From the NCBI GenBank assembly GCA_963712715.1, contig CAVQJI010000037.1:186001-250000 (forward strand): a DNA stretch of 64,000 nt. Reading direction: 5' to 3'. The notes below the pieces were generated by a model. The model searched no databases, had not been told where the DNA came from, and saw only the letters and a program-made list of their open reading frames with translations. Positions 43,338-52,236 of the stretch are shown piece by piece. A program made the translations under genes and the position numbers. The first letter of the stretch is position 1. Each line of letters opens with the position of its first letter. The stretch is from JAFEDN01 sp963712715 (GTDB lineage Bacteria > Pseudomonadota > Gammaproteobacteria > Coxiellales > Coxiellaceae).

Positions 43338-44066
43338 TCATTGCCCTAACGCTTCTTTTTGCGCGGTGATAATTTCTTCGATGCCTTTTTTCGCCAGCGT
43401 TAATAACGTATTGAGTTCTTCAAAGGCGAATGCTTCACCCTCGGCGGTTCCCTGCAATTCGATAAATTTACCGGCGTCAGTCATGACCACATTCATGTCC
43501 GTGTGGGCTTTACTGTCTTCGCTGTATTCCAAATCCAGAATCGGAGTTTGCCGGTAAATGCCGACCGACACTGCCGCAATGTAATGTTTCAATGGATTTA
43601 CGCTTATTTTTCCGGTTTTTTGCAAATGCTTCAATGCATCCGCGAGCGCCACGCAGGCGCCGCTGATTGCCGCGGTGCGAGTGCCGCCGTCTGCCTGAAT
43701 CACATCGCAATCAATAGTGATTGCCCGCGGCCCCAATGCTTTGAGATCGACAGCGGCACGCAACGAACGGCCAATTAACCGTTGAATTTCGACAGTTCGC
43801 CCTTGTTGGCGGCCATGAGAAGCTTCGCGATCAATACGCTCGTGAGTAGATCGGGGAAGCATGCCGTATTCGGCGGTGATCCAGCCCTGATTGCCATCGC
43901 GCAAAAAGCGGGGCAGGGTTTCAGAGACACTGGCGGTACAGATGACTTTGGTTTGTCCGAAGCATACCAGCACTGAGCCTTCGGCATATTGGGTGAAACC
44001 TCTTGTGAATGAAATGGGCCGGAGTTCATCGGCGGCGCGGCCATTGGGACGAATGCTCTTGGTCAT
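43338..44066 (-). CDS. rph: RNase PH
   Basis: 242 aa. Phosphorolytic 3'-5' exonuclease for tRNA 3' maturation. RPNGRAADELRPISFTRGFT, GWITAEYGMLPRSTHERIDRE-type phosphate site, RTVEIQRLIGRSLRAAVDL and CDVIQADGGTRTAAISGA are all conserved. It is divergent from yicC with about 28 bases between starts, as in Escherichia coli. Confidence 0.97.
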   Translation of the reverse strand: MTKSIRPNGRAADELRPISFTRGFTQYAEGSVLVCFGQTKVICTASVSETLPRFLRDGNQGWITAEYGMLPRSTHERIDREASHGRQQGRTVEIQRLIGRSLRAAVDLKALGPRAITIDCDVIQADGGTRTAAISGACVALADALKHLQKTGKISVNPLKHYIAAVSVGIYRQTPILDLEYSEDSKAHTDMNVVMTDAGKFIELQGTAEGEAFAFEELNTLLTLAKKGIEEIITAQKEALGQ

Positions 44067-44094
44067 AAATATTTTCCTATGTTATCATCGTGGT

Positions 44095-44964
44095 ATGGTA
44101 ACCAGTATGACAGCTTTTTCCCGTCAGTCCAGTCAAAACGAGTGGGGGATACTGGTTTGGGAATTACGTTCCGTCAATCACAGGTTCCTGGATTTGAGTA
44201 TCCGGCTCCCGGAGTCTTTGCGCGCGCTTGAAACCGTGGTGCGCGAACGTCTGGGTGAAAATATTAACCGCGGCAAAGTGGAAGCGGTTTTACGCCATAC
44301 TATCGGAGCCCAACCACACATCCAGCTCAATTTTAACGATAAAATGGCTCAACAACTGGCCATTGCCGCCAGCAGTGCGCGACAATATTTTCCGGAAGCG
44401 CAAACAGATTTGCTGGCCATTCTGGCATGGCCGGGAATATTGGAAACCACAGAAATCCTCCAACCCGACACGATGAAGTCAGCCGCTCTGGAATTACTGC
44501 AGCAATCGATTGATGATCTGGTACTGATGCGCCAGCGCGAAGGTTCAAAAATTCAGGTTTTTATAGAGGAGCGATTGGCCACCATCATGACAATTGTTGC
44601 CGATATTTCGCTGCAAATTCCCACATTGTTAGCTAGCGAGCGCGAGCGGATGGCCAACAGGATGGCAGAATTTAATGATATTGAAATGAATAGCCAGCGT
44701 CTGGAACAGGAAATGACGATCCTCATTCAAAAAACGGATGTGGCCGAGGAAATTCAGCGGCTGCGCAGCCATTGCGAAGCCATGACCGAAACCTTATCTC
44801 AGCGCGGTCCAGTGGGCCGTCGTCTGGATTTTCTCTCTCAGGAATTAAATCGTGAAGCCAACACCCTCAGCAGCAAAGCCCTGTCTGTTTCACTGACCCA
44901 TGCCAGTGTCGAAATGAAAGTCCTGATTGAACAAATTCGCGAACAGGTACAAAACATTGAGTGA
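44095..44964 (+). CDS. yicC: YicC-family endoribonuclease
   Basis: 289 aa from ATG 44095 (MVTSMTAF); ATG 44107 is an alternative. Conserved SMTAFSRQ, ELRSVNHRFLDLSIRLPES, LRALETVVRERLGENINRGK and the C-terminal RLDFLSQELNREANTLSSKA identify the family, which degrades small RNAs in enterobacteria. Reading further upstream in this frame only enters the antisense of rph. Confidence 0.93.
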   Translation: MVTSMTAFSRQSSQNEWGILVWELRSVNHRFLDLSIRLPESLRALETVVRERLGENINRGKVEAVLRHTIGAQPHIQLNFNDKMAQQLAIAASSARQYFPEAQTDLLAILAWPGILETTEILQPDTMKSAALELLQQSIDDLVLMRQREGSKIQVFIEERLATIMTIVADISLQIPTLLASERERMANRMAEFNDIEMNSQRLEQEMTILIQKTDVAEEIQRLRSHCEAMTETLSQRGPVGRRLDFLSQELNREANTLSSKALSVSLTHASVEMKVLIEQIREQVQNIE

Positions 44965-44973
44965 TAAGAACCC

Positions 44974-46116
44974 ATGCAGAAACCAGAAAGAAGTAATGTG
45001 ATGACAGAATGGCTTAAGGAAGAAGAAATAAAAAACTTACTGGGCGGTCATAAACCAGCCAGCAAAATTTTGATGTCTACTCAAACTGCGGAAATTTTCG
45101 CACATCTTGAACCAGGCAACCAAAAACTGATTGCTGATTTTTTAATAAATCTAAAAACCAAAATTGAAAATTCACCGCCATCAAAAAAAAATGTGCGTCC
45201 CCGGTCAAAATTATTTCGAGCTTTAGGTGAGCAGGAACCACCGGATGAAGTTCAAATCAATCGCCAAAGCTATCGTTTACAAGAGATTTATAAACATGAT
45301 TCCTGGGCAGCGACTGCGATTTATGCCGGGAAGTCTGGAAAAATTGTCTGCAAATTTAACCGTCAACAATCCATTTTTGGTATACCCATGCGCTGGCTGG
45401 GACGACGACTCGCTCATCGCGAAAATAAATTTTTGCAAATGTTTGCTGATTTACCTAACATTCCCTCTTATTGCGGGGAAGTGGTTGCTTACGGGGAAAC
45501 GCTTCCCTATGCTTCTGCCCATATTTATGTTGAGGGAACTCCTTTACGTCGCTACCCGCATAAAGTGAGCGATGATTTTTTTCCTCAATTACAAAATGTT
45601 CTTAAAATTATTCATACACATCAAATTTCTTATATGGATCTGAATAAACAGGAAAATATACTGGTTACCGAAGATGGCAAACCCTGTTTAATCGATTTTC
45701 AGATTTGTTTCCATCTCTCACATCACTGGCCTGGCAACTCGGCCCCTATGCGTTTTCTATTGCAGCTTTTACAACGATCCGATGATTATCATCTCATGAA
45801 ACATTTTACACGGCTTAGGCCGGATTTATTTACCCCTTCAGAATTGCAAAAAGCCCAAAAGCGTCCATGGTTTCTAAATCTTTACCGATGCATTCAAATA
45901 CCTTTAAGAACTCTTCGCCGGCGATTATTAACAGCGCTTGGTTTTCGCAATCGCTCGGGTAAAGTCAATTCTGAAACTTTCGTAGAACACGGTATTCGTA
46001 AATTTTCCAACGATATAACTTCCATAAGCTTTGGCCAATGCAGGCTATCCCTAAAAAATCATGCCAGTTCAGACGTTATTGAAATCGTTTCTTTAAATTT
46101 ACTATCCCCCCAGTAA
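44974..46116 (+). CDS. Kinase-fold protein (lipopolysaccharide-kinase-like)
   Basis: 380 aa (ATG 45001 possible). The first 90 residues are helical. A protein-kinase-like core follows: KIVCKFNRQQS (candidate ATP-binding Lys, about residue 126), then HQISYMDLNKQENILVTEDG and KPCLIDFQI, where the usual HRD is YMDL (Asp and the following Asn kept) and DFG is DFQ. This resembles WaaP/InaA-type sugar kinases. The substrate is unknown: a surface glycan or, less likely, a host target. It is inserted between yicC and gmk. Confidence 0.7.
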   Translation: MQKPERSNVMTEWLKEEEIKNLLGGHKPASKILMSTQTAEIFAHLEPGNQKLIADFLINLKTKIENSPPSKKNVRPRSKLFRALGEQEPPDEVQINRQSYRLQEIYKHDSWAATAIYAGKSGKIVCKFNRQQSIFGIPMRWLGRRLAHRENKFLQMFADLPNIPSYCGEVVAYGETLPYASAHIYVEGTPLRRYPHKVSDDFFPQLQNVLKIIHTHQISYMDLNKQENILVTEDGKPCLIDFQICFHLSHHWPGNSAPMRFLLQLLQRSDDYHLMKHFTRLRPDLFTPSELQKAQKRPWFLNLYRCIQIPLRTLRRRLLTALGFRNRSGKVNSETFVEHGIRKFSNDITSISFGQCRLSLKNHASSDVIEIVSLNLLSPQ

Positions 46117-46170
46117 CTGTTACTCGGTATTTTTGAATGTTATACTGATTCTGAAAGGGTTTCCATCTCA

Positions 46171-46205
46171 GTACATGACACTTCTCACCTCTTTTTGTCA
46201 TGTAC
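46171..46205 (+). repeat. Degenerate palindrome related to the 4021/5576 repeats
   Basis: GTACATGACA (46171-46180) is inverted as TGTCATGTAC (46196-46205), enclosing CTTCTCACCTC, which recalls the CACGACA...TTCACCTC motif of the earlier copies. Confidence 0.5.
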
Positions 46206-46241
46206 AGAGGGTTTCCGGTTTAAAATGGTGGAATTATTAAA

Positions 46242-46862
46242 TTGAGTGAGATCGGTCATTTTTTTGTGGTCGCAGCCCCTTCGGGTACGGGTAAAACCAG
46301 CCTGGTGCGTGCGCTGGTTAATAATATTAACGACCTGCAAATTTCCATTTCCTACACTACCCGTCCGCCCCGTCCGGGGGACGTCGAGGGAAAAGATTAT
46401 CATTTTGTGACACCGCCTGAATTTTCTCAAATGATTGAAAATAATGAATTTTTAGAGCATGCGAATATCTATAATCATTTTTATGGCACGTCTAGCGAAT
46501 GGGTTATGAAAAAACTGGCGGCCGGTATTGACGTGTTATTGGAGATTGATTGGCAGGGGGCCCAGCAGGTCCGGCGTCAATTTCCGGGTACTATTTTAAT
46601 TTTTATTTTACCGCCTTCTCTGGACAGTTTGCGGCAGCGCCTGCAAAATCGACGCCAGGACCCTCTCGAAGTCATCGCCGAGCGCATGGCGGGGGCGCGT
46701 CAGGAAATCAGGCATTACCATGAATTTGATTATCTCGTTGTCAACGATAAATTCGAGCAGGCTCTGGCCGATTTGCAGCATATTATCCTGGCAGAACGTT
46801 TGCGGCGTCAGGAACAGACGCAACGCTATCACGAATTGCTAGCCAAATTACTGGAAAAATAG
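46242..46862 (+). CDS. gmk: Guanylate kinase
   Basis: 206 aa, probably from TTG 46242; the nearest upstream ATG (46222) is out of frame and closed by a stop. It phosphorylates GMP to GDP. P-loop VAAPSGTGKTSLVRAL, GMP-binding SISYTTRPPRPGDVEGKDYH and VLLEIDWQGAQQVRRQFP are intact. It heads the gmk-rpoZ-spoT-ridA-recG series. Confidence 0.96.
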   Translation: MSEIGHFFVVAAPSGTGKTSLVRALVNNINDLQISISYTTRPPRPGDVEGKDYHFVTPPEFSQMIENNEFLEHANIYNHFYGTSSEWVMKKLAAGIDVLLEIDWQGAQQVRRQFPGTILIFILPPSLDSLRQRLQNRRQDPLEVIAERMAGARQEIRHYHEFDYLVVNDKFEQALADLQHIILAERLRRQEQTQRYHELLAKLLEK

Positions 46863-46887
46863 TATAATGTATTAACTTTTGCGGGAG

Positions 46888-47029
46888 TTCCCGCTGAAGG
46901 GAACTCTCTTTACGCGATGGGGGATCGCAAGGGGGAGAATCGCGATTCTCTCCCTTCATTCCGAGCAATCGGCTCCGCCGATGCGCAGGATATAAACAAT
47001 AAAGCCATGGACGCTGTACTCAGCGGGAA
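46888..47029 (+). repeat. Palindromic element (algC type), intergenic copy before rpoZ
   Basis: TTCCCGCTGA (46888-46897) and TCAGCGGGAA (47020-47029) bound a 142-bp element more than 80 percent identical by eye to the one inside algC. It ends about 25 bases before the rpoZ start, so its hairpins lie in the gmk-rpoZ message. Confidence 0.9.
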
Positions 47030-47053
47030 TGGCTGTAACTTTTGGAGAATTTT

Positions 47054-47356
47054 ATGGCCCGTGTCACAATTGAAGACTGTTTAGAACATGTGGAAAACCG
47101 TTTTGCCCTGGTGATAAAAGCGGCCAAACGCGCGCATTTATTGGAAATGGGAGCAGCCGATCCATTAGTTCCCATTGATAATGACAAACCCACCGTCATT
47201 GCCTTGCGGGAAATAGCCTCTGGCTATGACATTGAAAACGCTCCAACGCGTACAGAATATGCTGATAAAGATAACCTGTTTACGCCTGCGATCAATGTGC
47301 ATATGGTTATTCATGGCGAAATCTCTCGCCAGCAAAAAGATGTTCCTCCGGTATAA
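47054..47356 (+). CDS. rpoZ: RNA polymerase omega subunit
   Basis: 100 aa from ATG 47054 behind TTTGGAGAATTTT. MARVTIEDCLEHVENRFALV and ALREIASGYD are the family signature. It assists RNA polymerase assembly and forms part of a ppGpp site. Its TAA shares a base with the spoT ATG. Confidence 0.96.
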   Translation: MARVTIEDCLEHVENRFALVIKAAKRAHLLEMGAADPLVPIDNDKPTVIALREIASGYDIENAPTRTEYADKDNLFTPAINVHMVIHGEISRQQKDVPPV

Positions 47357-49515
47357 TGCGGTTATTTAAAAAATTAAGACGTAAATTAGATTATCTTGAT
47401 GCGGCTCAAATCACGCAGATTCACGAAGCCTATCTCATCGCTTTGACCGCGCACCAGGGTCAAAAGCGTCAAACCGGTGAACTTTATATCTCGCATCCGG
47501 TTGCGGTCGCCTGCATTCTGGCTGACATGAAACTGGACCATCACACCATTATGGCGGCTTTATTGCACGACGTCATCGAAGATACCTCGCTCAAGAAAGA
47601 AGATCTGGCTAGCCGGTTTGGTGACGCTGTCGCCGAACTGGTTGATGGTGTCAGTAAGCTGACTCAAATTGAATTTTTTTCCCGGGCCGAAGCGCAGGCT
47701 GAAAATTTTCGTAAAATGGTGCTGGCGATGGCGCGAGATATTCGCGTCATTATTATCAAACTGGCCGACCGTCTACACAACATGCGTACCCTGGCCTCAT
47801 TGCCTCCCGAGAAGCGCCGCCGCGTCGCTACGGAAACTCTGGAAATATTCGCCCCCATCGCTAAACGCCTGGGAATGCACGATCTGTCGGTAGAATTGGA
47901 TGAACTCAGTTTTATGGCGGCTAACCCACACCGTTACAGTGTATTGCGGAAAGCGGTGGAGGAGGCGCGCGGTGAAAGAAGAAAGGTCCTGAATCTGGTC
48001 AGTAAAACTCTTCAGGAAGGCCTGGAAAAAGCCCGGCTACCTTCCTGCACGGTGGTGGGGCGTGAAAAGCCGTTATACAGTATTTACCAAAAAATGCGTG
48101 TAAAACGCCGGCCTTTTAACGAAATCATGGATGTGTATGCGTTCAGAATTATTGTTGATGATGTCGATACCTGTTACCGCGTCCTGGGTTTGGTTCACCG
48201 CTTATTCAAGCCGGTGCCGGAAAAAGTGAAAGATTACATTGCTATTCCCAAAGCCAATGGTTATCAATCCCTGCACACGGTTTTATTTGGTCCATACGGG
48301 TACCCGATTGAAGTGCAAATTCGCACGACCGAAATGGACCATCATGCGACGAGCGGCATCGCTGCGCACTGGCTCTACAAAGTGAATGATGAAAAAACCG
48401 ATCATGCCCAGGTGCGCGCCCAACAATGGGTTAAAAATCTGCTGGAATTGCAGCGTGACGCGGGAAGTTCTTTGGAATTCATTGAAAACGTTAAACTGGA
48501 TTTGTTCCCCGACGAGGTGTATGTCTTCACTCCACAAGGTAAAATAATGCGATTGCCGGCCGACGCTACGGTAGTGGATTTTGCCTACGCGGTTCATACC
48601 GACATTGGCAACAATTGCATCGCGGCGAAAATCAACCGGCAATTAGCGCCATTGTCTTCGCGTTTAATGAGCGGCCAAACCGTCGAAATAATCACTAATT
48701 CGCGCAGTCATCCCAACCCCGCGTGGCTGGACTTTGTGGTGACCCGCCAGGCGCGAAACAGTATCCGGCAATTTCTAAAAAATCAGCGTCATACTGAATC
48801 CATGGCGTTGGGAGAAAGATTGCTAAAACAGGCTTTGCGCCAGCATAATCTTTCTCTGAAAAAAATTCCCGATGAAGCGGTGCGTTTTGTGCTTCAGGAG
48901 GCGCAATTAAATAGTTTAGCCGAATTGTTCACGGATATTGGTCTGGGCAACCGTCTGCCTGCGCTCGTGAGCAAACGCCTCGCGGATGTGACTTTACAAC
49001 CTGGTTCACACGGCGGAGAACAATCAGAACTGATGTCTAAACCGTCTTTAGTGATTAAAGGCACCGAAGGCATGGTCGTTACTTTTGCCGAGTGTTGTTC
49101 GCCGATTCCTGGCGATCCTATTATTGGCTTGCTGGGTGGGGGCGAGGGTATTATAGTGCATGCGGAACAATGCTCACGATTGCATAAGCTGCGTCGACGT
49201 CCCGATACTTATATGACGCTGCGCTGGAGTGAACATATTCAGCAAACTTTCCCACTCATTATTCGCATAGAAGCCGTGGACGAACCGCGGCTACTGGCAA
49301 AAATGGCGGCGGCGATAGCCGACGCCGAAGCGGACATTTCGGATGTGCGCGTGCAGAATCAGGGCGGCCAGCATTATCAATTTATTTTTAAACTGGCCAT
49401 ACGGGATCGGATTCATTTAGCGCGGGTTTTACGGCATTTGCGTCGCATTCCCGCCGTCAGTCGCATTTCCCGCGGCGTTGAAAATAAGGAAAAAGAATAT
49501 GAAACAAATGATTAA
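47356..49515 (+). CDS. spoT: Bifunctional (p)ppGpp synthetase/hydrolase
   Basis: 719 aa. The N-terminal hydrolase keeps its HD site (YISHPVAVACILADM, ALLHDVIEDTSLKKEDL). The synthetase region follows (NEIMDVYAFRIIVDDVDTCY, EKVKDYIAIPKANGYQSLHT), then TGS (VYVFTPQGKIMRLPADATVV), the CCSPIPGDPIIG zinc-finger-like segment and a C-terminal ACT domain. An intact HD means it can degrade the alarmone. No separate relA is seen in the window. Confidence 0.96.
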   Translation: MRLFKKLRRKLDYLDAAQITQIHEAYLIALTAHQGQKRQTGELYISHPVAVACILADMKLDHHTIMAALLHDVIEDTSLKKEDLASRFGDAVAELVDGVSKLTQIEFFSRAEAQAENFRKMVLAMARDIRVIIIKLADRLHNMRTLASLPPEKRRRVATETLEIFAPIAKRLGMHDLSVELDELSFMAANPHRYSVLRKAVEEARGERRKVLNLVSKTLQEGLEKARLPSCTVVGREKPLYSIYQKMRVKRRPFNEIMDVYAFRIIVDDVDTCYRVLGLVHRLFKPVPEKVKDYIAIPKANGYQSLHTVLFGPYGYPIEVQIRTTEMDHHATSGIAAHWLYKVNDEKTDHAQVRAQQWVKNLLELQRDAGSSLEFIENVKLDLFPDEVYVFTPQGKIMRLPADATVVDFAYAVHTDIGNNCIAAKINRQLAPLSSRLMSGQTVEIITNSRSHPNPAWLDFVVTRQARNSIRQFLKNQRHTESMALGERLLKQALRQHNLSLKKIPDEAVRFVLQEAQLNSLAELFTDIGLGNRLPALVSKRLADVTLQPGSHGGEQSELMSKPSLVIKGTEGMVVTFAECCSPIPGDPIIGLLGGGEGIIVHAEQCSRLHKLRRRPDTYMTLRWSEHIQQTFPLIIRIEAVDEPRLLAKMAAAIADAEADISDVRVQNQGGQHYQFIFKLAIRDRIHLARVLRHLRRIPAVSRISRGVENKEKEYETND

Positions 49516-49882
49516 CACCCCGCATGCTCCGGCGGCAATCGGAGTTTATTCGCAGGCGATTAGATCGGGTAGTTTTGTGTATTTATCCGGGCAAATTCCT
49601 CTGGCGCCGGGAACCATGGAAATTGTCCAGGGCGATTTTAAGGCGCGAGTACGGCGGGTTTTTGAAAACATAAAAGCGATTGGCGAAGAAACCGGCGCCA
49701 ATCTGGCGCAGATCGTCAAATTAACTATTTATTTGACCAGCATGAATAATTTCAACATGGTCAATGAAGTGATGCGGGAATATTTTTCCGAGCCTTATCC
49801 CGCGCGTGCGGTTATTGCCGTGGCCGCATTGCCCAAGGACGTTGATATTGAAATCGACGCGATCATGATACTCAACGAATAG
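49499..49882 (+). CDS. ridA: RidA enamine/imine deaminase
   Basis: 127 aa from ATG 49499 (AAGGAAAAAG upstream), overlapping spoT by 17 bases. It clears reactive 2-aminoacrylate. IGVYSQAIRSGSFVYLSGQIPL, the conserved Arg in YPARAVIAVAALP and EIDAIMI complete the family pattern. Confidence 0.95.
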   Translation: MKQMINTPHAPAAIGVYSQAIRSGSFVYLSGQIPLAPGTMEIVQGDFKARVRRVFENIKAIGEETGANLAQIVKLTIYLTSMNNFNMVNEVMREYFSEPYPARAVIAVAALPKDVDIEIDAIMILNE

Positions 49883-49902
49883 TAACCGCTTGCGAAATTT
49901 GT

Positions 49903-51984
49903 GTGGATATCAATAACTCAATCAGTACCTTATCCGGTGTGGGGCCGCGCAGTCAGGAATTATTGAAGCAACTGGGTTTAGAAACTATTCAGGATTTACT
50001 CTTCCATCTGCCGAGCCGTTATCAGGACCGCACCCGCGTCACCCCAATAGCGGCTTTACGCGAAGGCGATTACGCTTTAATTGAAGGCGAAGTTCGCGAA
50101 GCCACCATCAGCCCCGGCCGTCGAGTGACATTGTTGTGTCAATTTAGCGATGAAACGGGCAGCATTTATTTACGTTTCTTTCACTTTACCGCCGCGCAAA
50201 AACAGCAGCTGGCGGCCGGGGCGCGGTTCCGCTGTTTTGGCGAAGTCCGCCGCGCGTTTAGAATGTACGGCTTCGAAATTATCCATCCTGAATATCGCCA
50301 GATTCGGGAAGCTCATGAAATGCCTCTGGACAAAAATCTCACGCCTGTTTATCCCACCACTCAGGGGGTGTCGCAGCCTTTATTACGGCGTTTAATTGAT
50401 CAGGCGTTACAAAATTTGCAGGGTAGTTTGCAGTCCTGTGAATTATTACCCGAGGAGTTATTAACAAAATTTCAGTTCACTGATCTGGTCTCGGCTTTAA
50501 ATTACGTGCATCGCCCGCCGCCGGGCGCCGATGTGGATCTGTTATTGCAGGGAAAACACCCGATGCAGGAACGGTTGGCGTTTGAAGAACTGATAGCGCA
50601 TCAACTCGGTTTGCAAACCTCGCGACAGCAGATACGAAATCAACCGGCATTGGTGCTGACGGGCGCGGATGATTTAAGGCGGCAGTTACTCACCCATTTT
50701 GGTTTTGAACTGACGTCGGCGCAGCGGCGCGTCATTGCCGAAATTGATAGGGATTTATCGCATTCTTGCCCCATGCTGCGGTTATTGCAGGGAGACGTGG
50801 GCTCCGGAAAAACAGCGGTGGCCGCCATGGCGATGTTGCAGGCGGTTGCGAATCGCTCCCAGGCGGTATTGACCGCCCCCACAGAATTACTGGCTCTTCA
50901 GCATTTTGAGAATTTTTCCCGCTGGTTCGAGCAGCTGGGAATTCCGGTCATTTATTTAGGAGGCAAGCAACCGGCAGTGGTGCGCGCAAAATCACTCGAA
51001 AAAATAGCTGCCGGCGAGAGTCTGGTGATTATCGGCACTCACGCGTTGTTTCAGGAAAAAGTTCAATACGCCCGTTTAACGCTGCTGGTGATCGACGAGC
51101 AGCATCGCTTTGGAGTCAACCAGCGTTTGGCATTGCGGGAAAAAGGCCGGATAAATGGCTTTTATCCTCATCAATTGATTATGAGCGCGACGCCCATCCC
51201 CCGGACTTTAGCGATGGCGGCCTATGCTGACCTGGATATTTCCGTGATTGATGAGTTACCGCCCGGACGTAAACCGGTCACTACCGCGTTGGTTGCGAAT
51301 ACCCGGCGCCAACAGGTGATTGAGCGTGTGCGGGAGGCCTGTCGTCAACAAAAACAGGTTTATTGGGTTTGTACGTTAATCGAGGATTCTGAATTGCTGC
51401 AATGTCAGGCGGCGGAAGAAACCACGCGTGAATTACAAAAATCCTTGAGTGAATTTACGGTGGGTTTGGTGCATAGCCGTTTGCCTCCGGAAGAAAAAAT
51501 CGCACAAATGCAGGCGTTTAAAAGCGGCGTGATTAACCTGCTGGTAGCGACCACAGTGATTGAAGTAGGGGTTGACGTGCCGAATGCCAGCTTAATGATT
51601 ATCGAAAATCCCGAGCGTTTAGGTTTATCGCAACTCCATCAATTACGTGGCCGTGTGGGCCGCGGCGCCGCGGAAAGTTTTTGCGTGCTGTTGTATCAGG
51701 AACCCTTATCGGCGTTAGCCCGGCAACGCTTGCAGGTTATGCGCAGCACCAGTGATGGATTTATCATCGCCCGCGAAGATTTGGCGATTCGCGGTCCCGG
51801 TGAGGTGTTGGGGACCCGTCAGTCAGGATTAGCCCGGTTAAAAATGGCGGATTTAACGCGGGATCAGCATTTGCTCCCACAGGCGCAATTAGCCAGTGAA
51901 TTACTGATTGAAAAATTCCCCCGCCAGTCCGAAGCGCTGATTTTCCGCTGGCTTCGCCATGCTCGCCGGTATGAGCAGGTTTAA
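49903..51984 (+). CDS. recG: ATP-dependent DNA helicase RecG
   Basis: 693 aa from GTG 49903. It remodels stalled forks and Holliday junctions. A wedge OB domain (residues about 50-150) precedes the helicase motifs: Walker A LQGDVGSGKTAVAAM, LLVIDEQHRFGVNQR (DEQH box), MSATPIPRTLAM, IEVGVDVPNASLMII and QLRGRVGRGAAESFC. Its terminal 75 bases are duplicated in decayed form at 54149. Confidence 0.96.
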   Translation: MDINNSISTLSGVGPRSQELLKQLGLETIQDLLFHLPSRYQDRTRVTPIAALREGDYALIEGEVREATISPGRRVTLLCQFSDETGSIYLRFFHFTAAQKQQLAAGARFRCFGEVRRAFRMYGFEIIHPEYRQIREAHEMPLDKNLTPVYPTTQGVSQPLLRRLIDQALQNLQGSLQSCELLPEELLTKFQFTDLVSALNYVHRPPPGADVDLLLQGKHPMQERLAFEELIAHQLGLQTSRQQIRNQPALVLTGADDLRRQLLTHFGFELTSAQRRVIAEIDRDLSHSCPMLRLLQGDVGSGKTAVAAMAMLQAVANRSQAVLTAPTELLALQHFENFSRWFEQLGIPVIYLGGKQPAVVRAKSLEKIAAGESLVIIGTHALFQEKVQYARLTLLVIDEQHRFGVNQRLALREKGRINGFYPHQLIMSATPIPRTLAMAAYADLDISVIDELPPGRKPVTTALVANTRRQQVIERVREACRQQKQVYWVCTLIEDSELLQCQAAEETTRELQKSLSEFTVGLVHSRLPPEEKIAQMQAFKSGVINLLVATTVIEVGVDVPNASLMIIENPERLGLSQLHQLRGRVGRGAAESFCVLLYQEPLSALARQRLQVMRSTSDGFIIAREDLAIRGPGEVLGTRQSGLARLKMADLTRDQHLLPQAQLASELLIEKFPRQSEALIFRWLRHARRYEQV

Positions 51985-52012
51985 TGCGGGTATCCGCTCT
52001 GAGCCAAGCCCC

Positions 52013-52181
52013 GTCAATATTTTAAAGATTCGCCAAGGGATAGCGGGTAAGCACTCGACGGGGCCTGTCAGAGGAAAAAAATTTTCCGTGCTCGCGCGAG
52101 TACGCGCTGTGCGCGCAAAATTTTTTTCCTCTGCCACCCGTCCGCCTCGTTAGCGCCTTGGCGAATCTTTAAAATATTGAC
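52013..52181 (+). repeat. Hairpin element with 26-bp perfect inverted ends
   Basis: 52013-52038 and 52156-52181 are exact inverted copies (starting GTCAATATTTTAAAG). Inside, AGAGGAAAAAAATTTT (52070-52085) is inverted at 52117-52132. It lies directly after recG, carries no gene, and could fold into a long cruciform. Confidence 0.85.
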
Positions 52182-52236
52182 TCCGCAAATGAATTCAAAA
52201 ACGATGCCTGTTTTTGGGGAATTATATGCAATCGTG

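Noticed and set aside
43891..44094. N-terminal extension of YicC
   Set aside because: It is antisense of rph and the conserved family start SMTAF begins just after ATG 44095.
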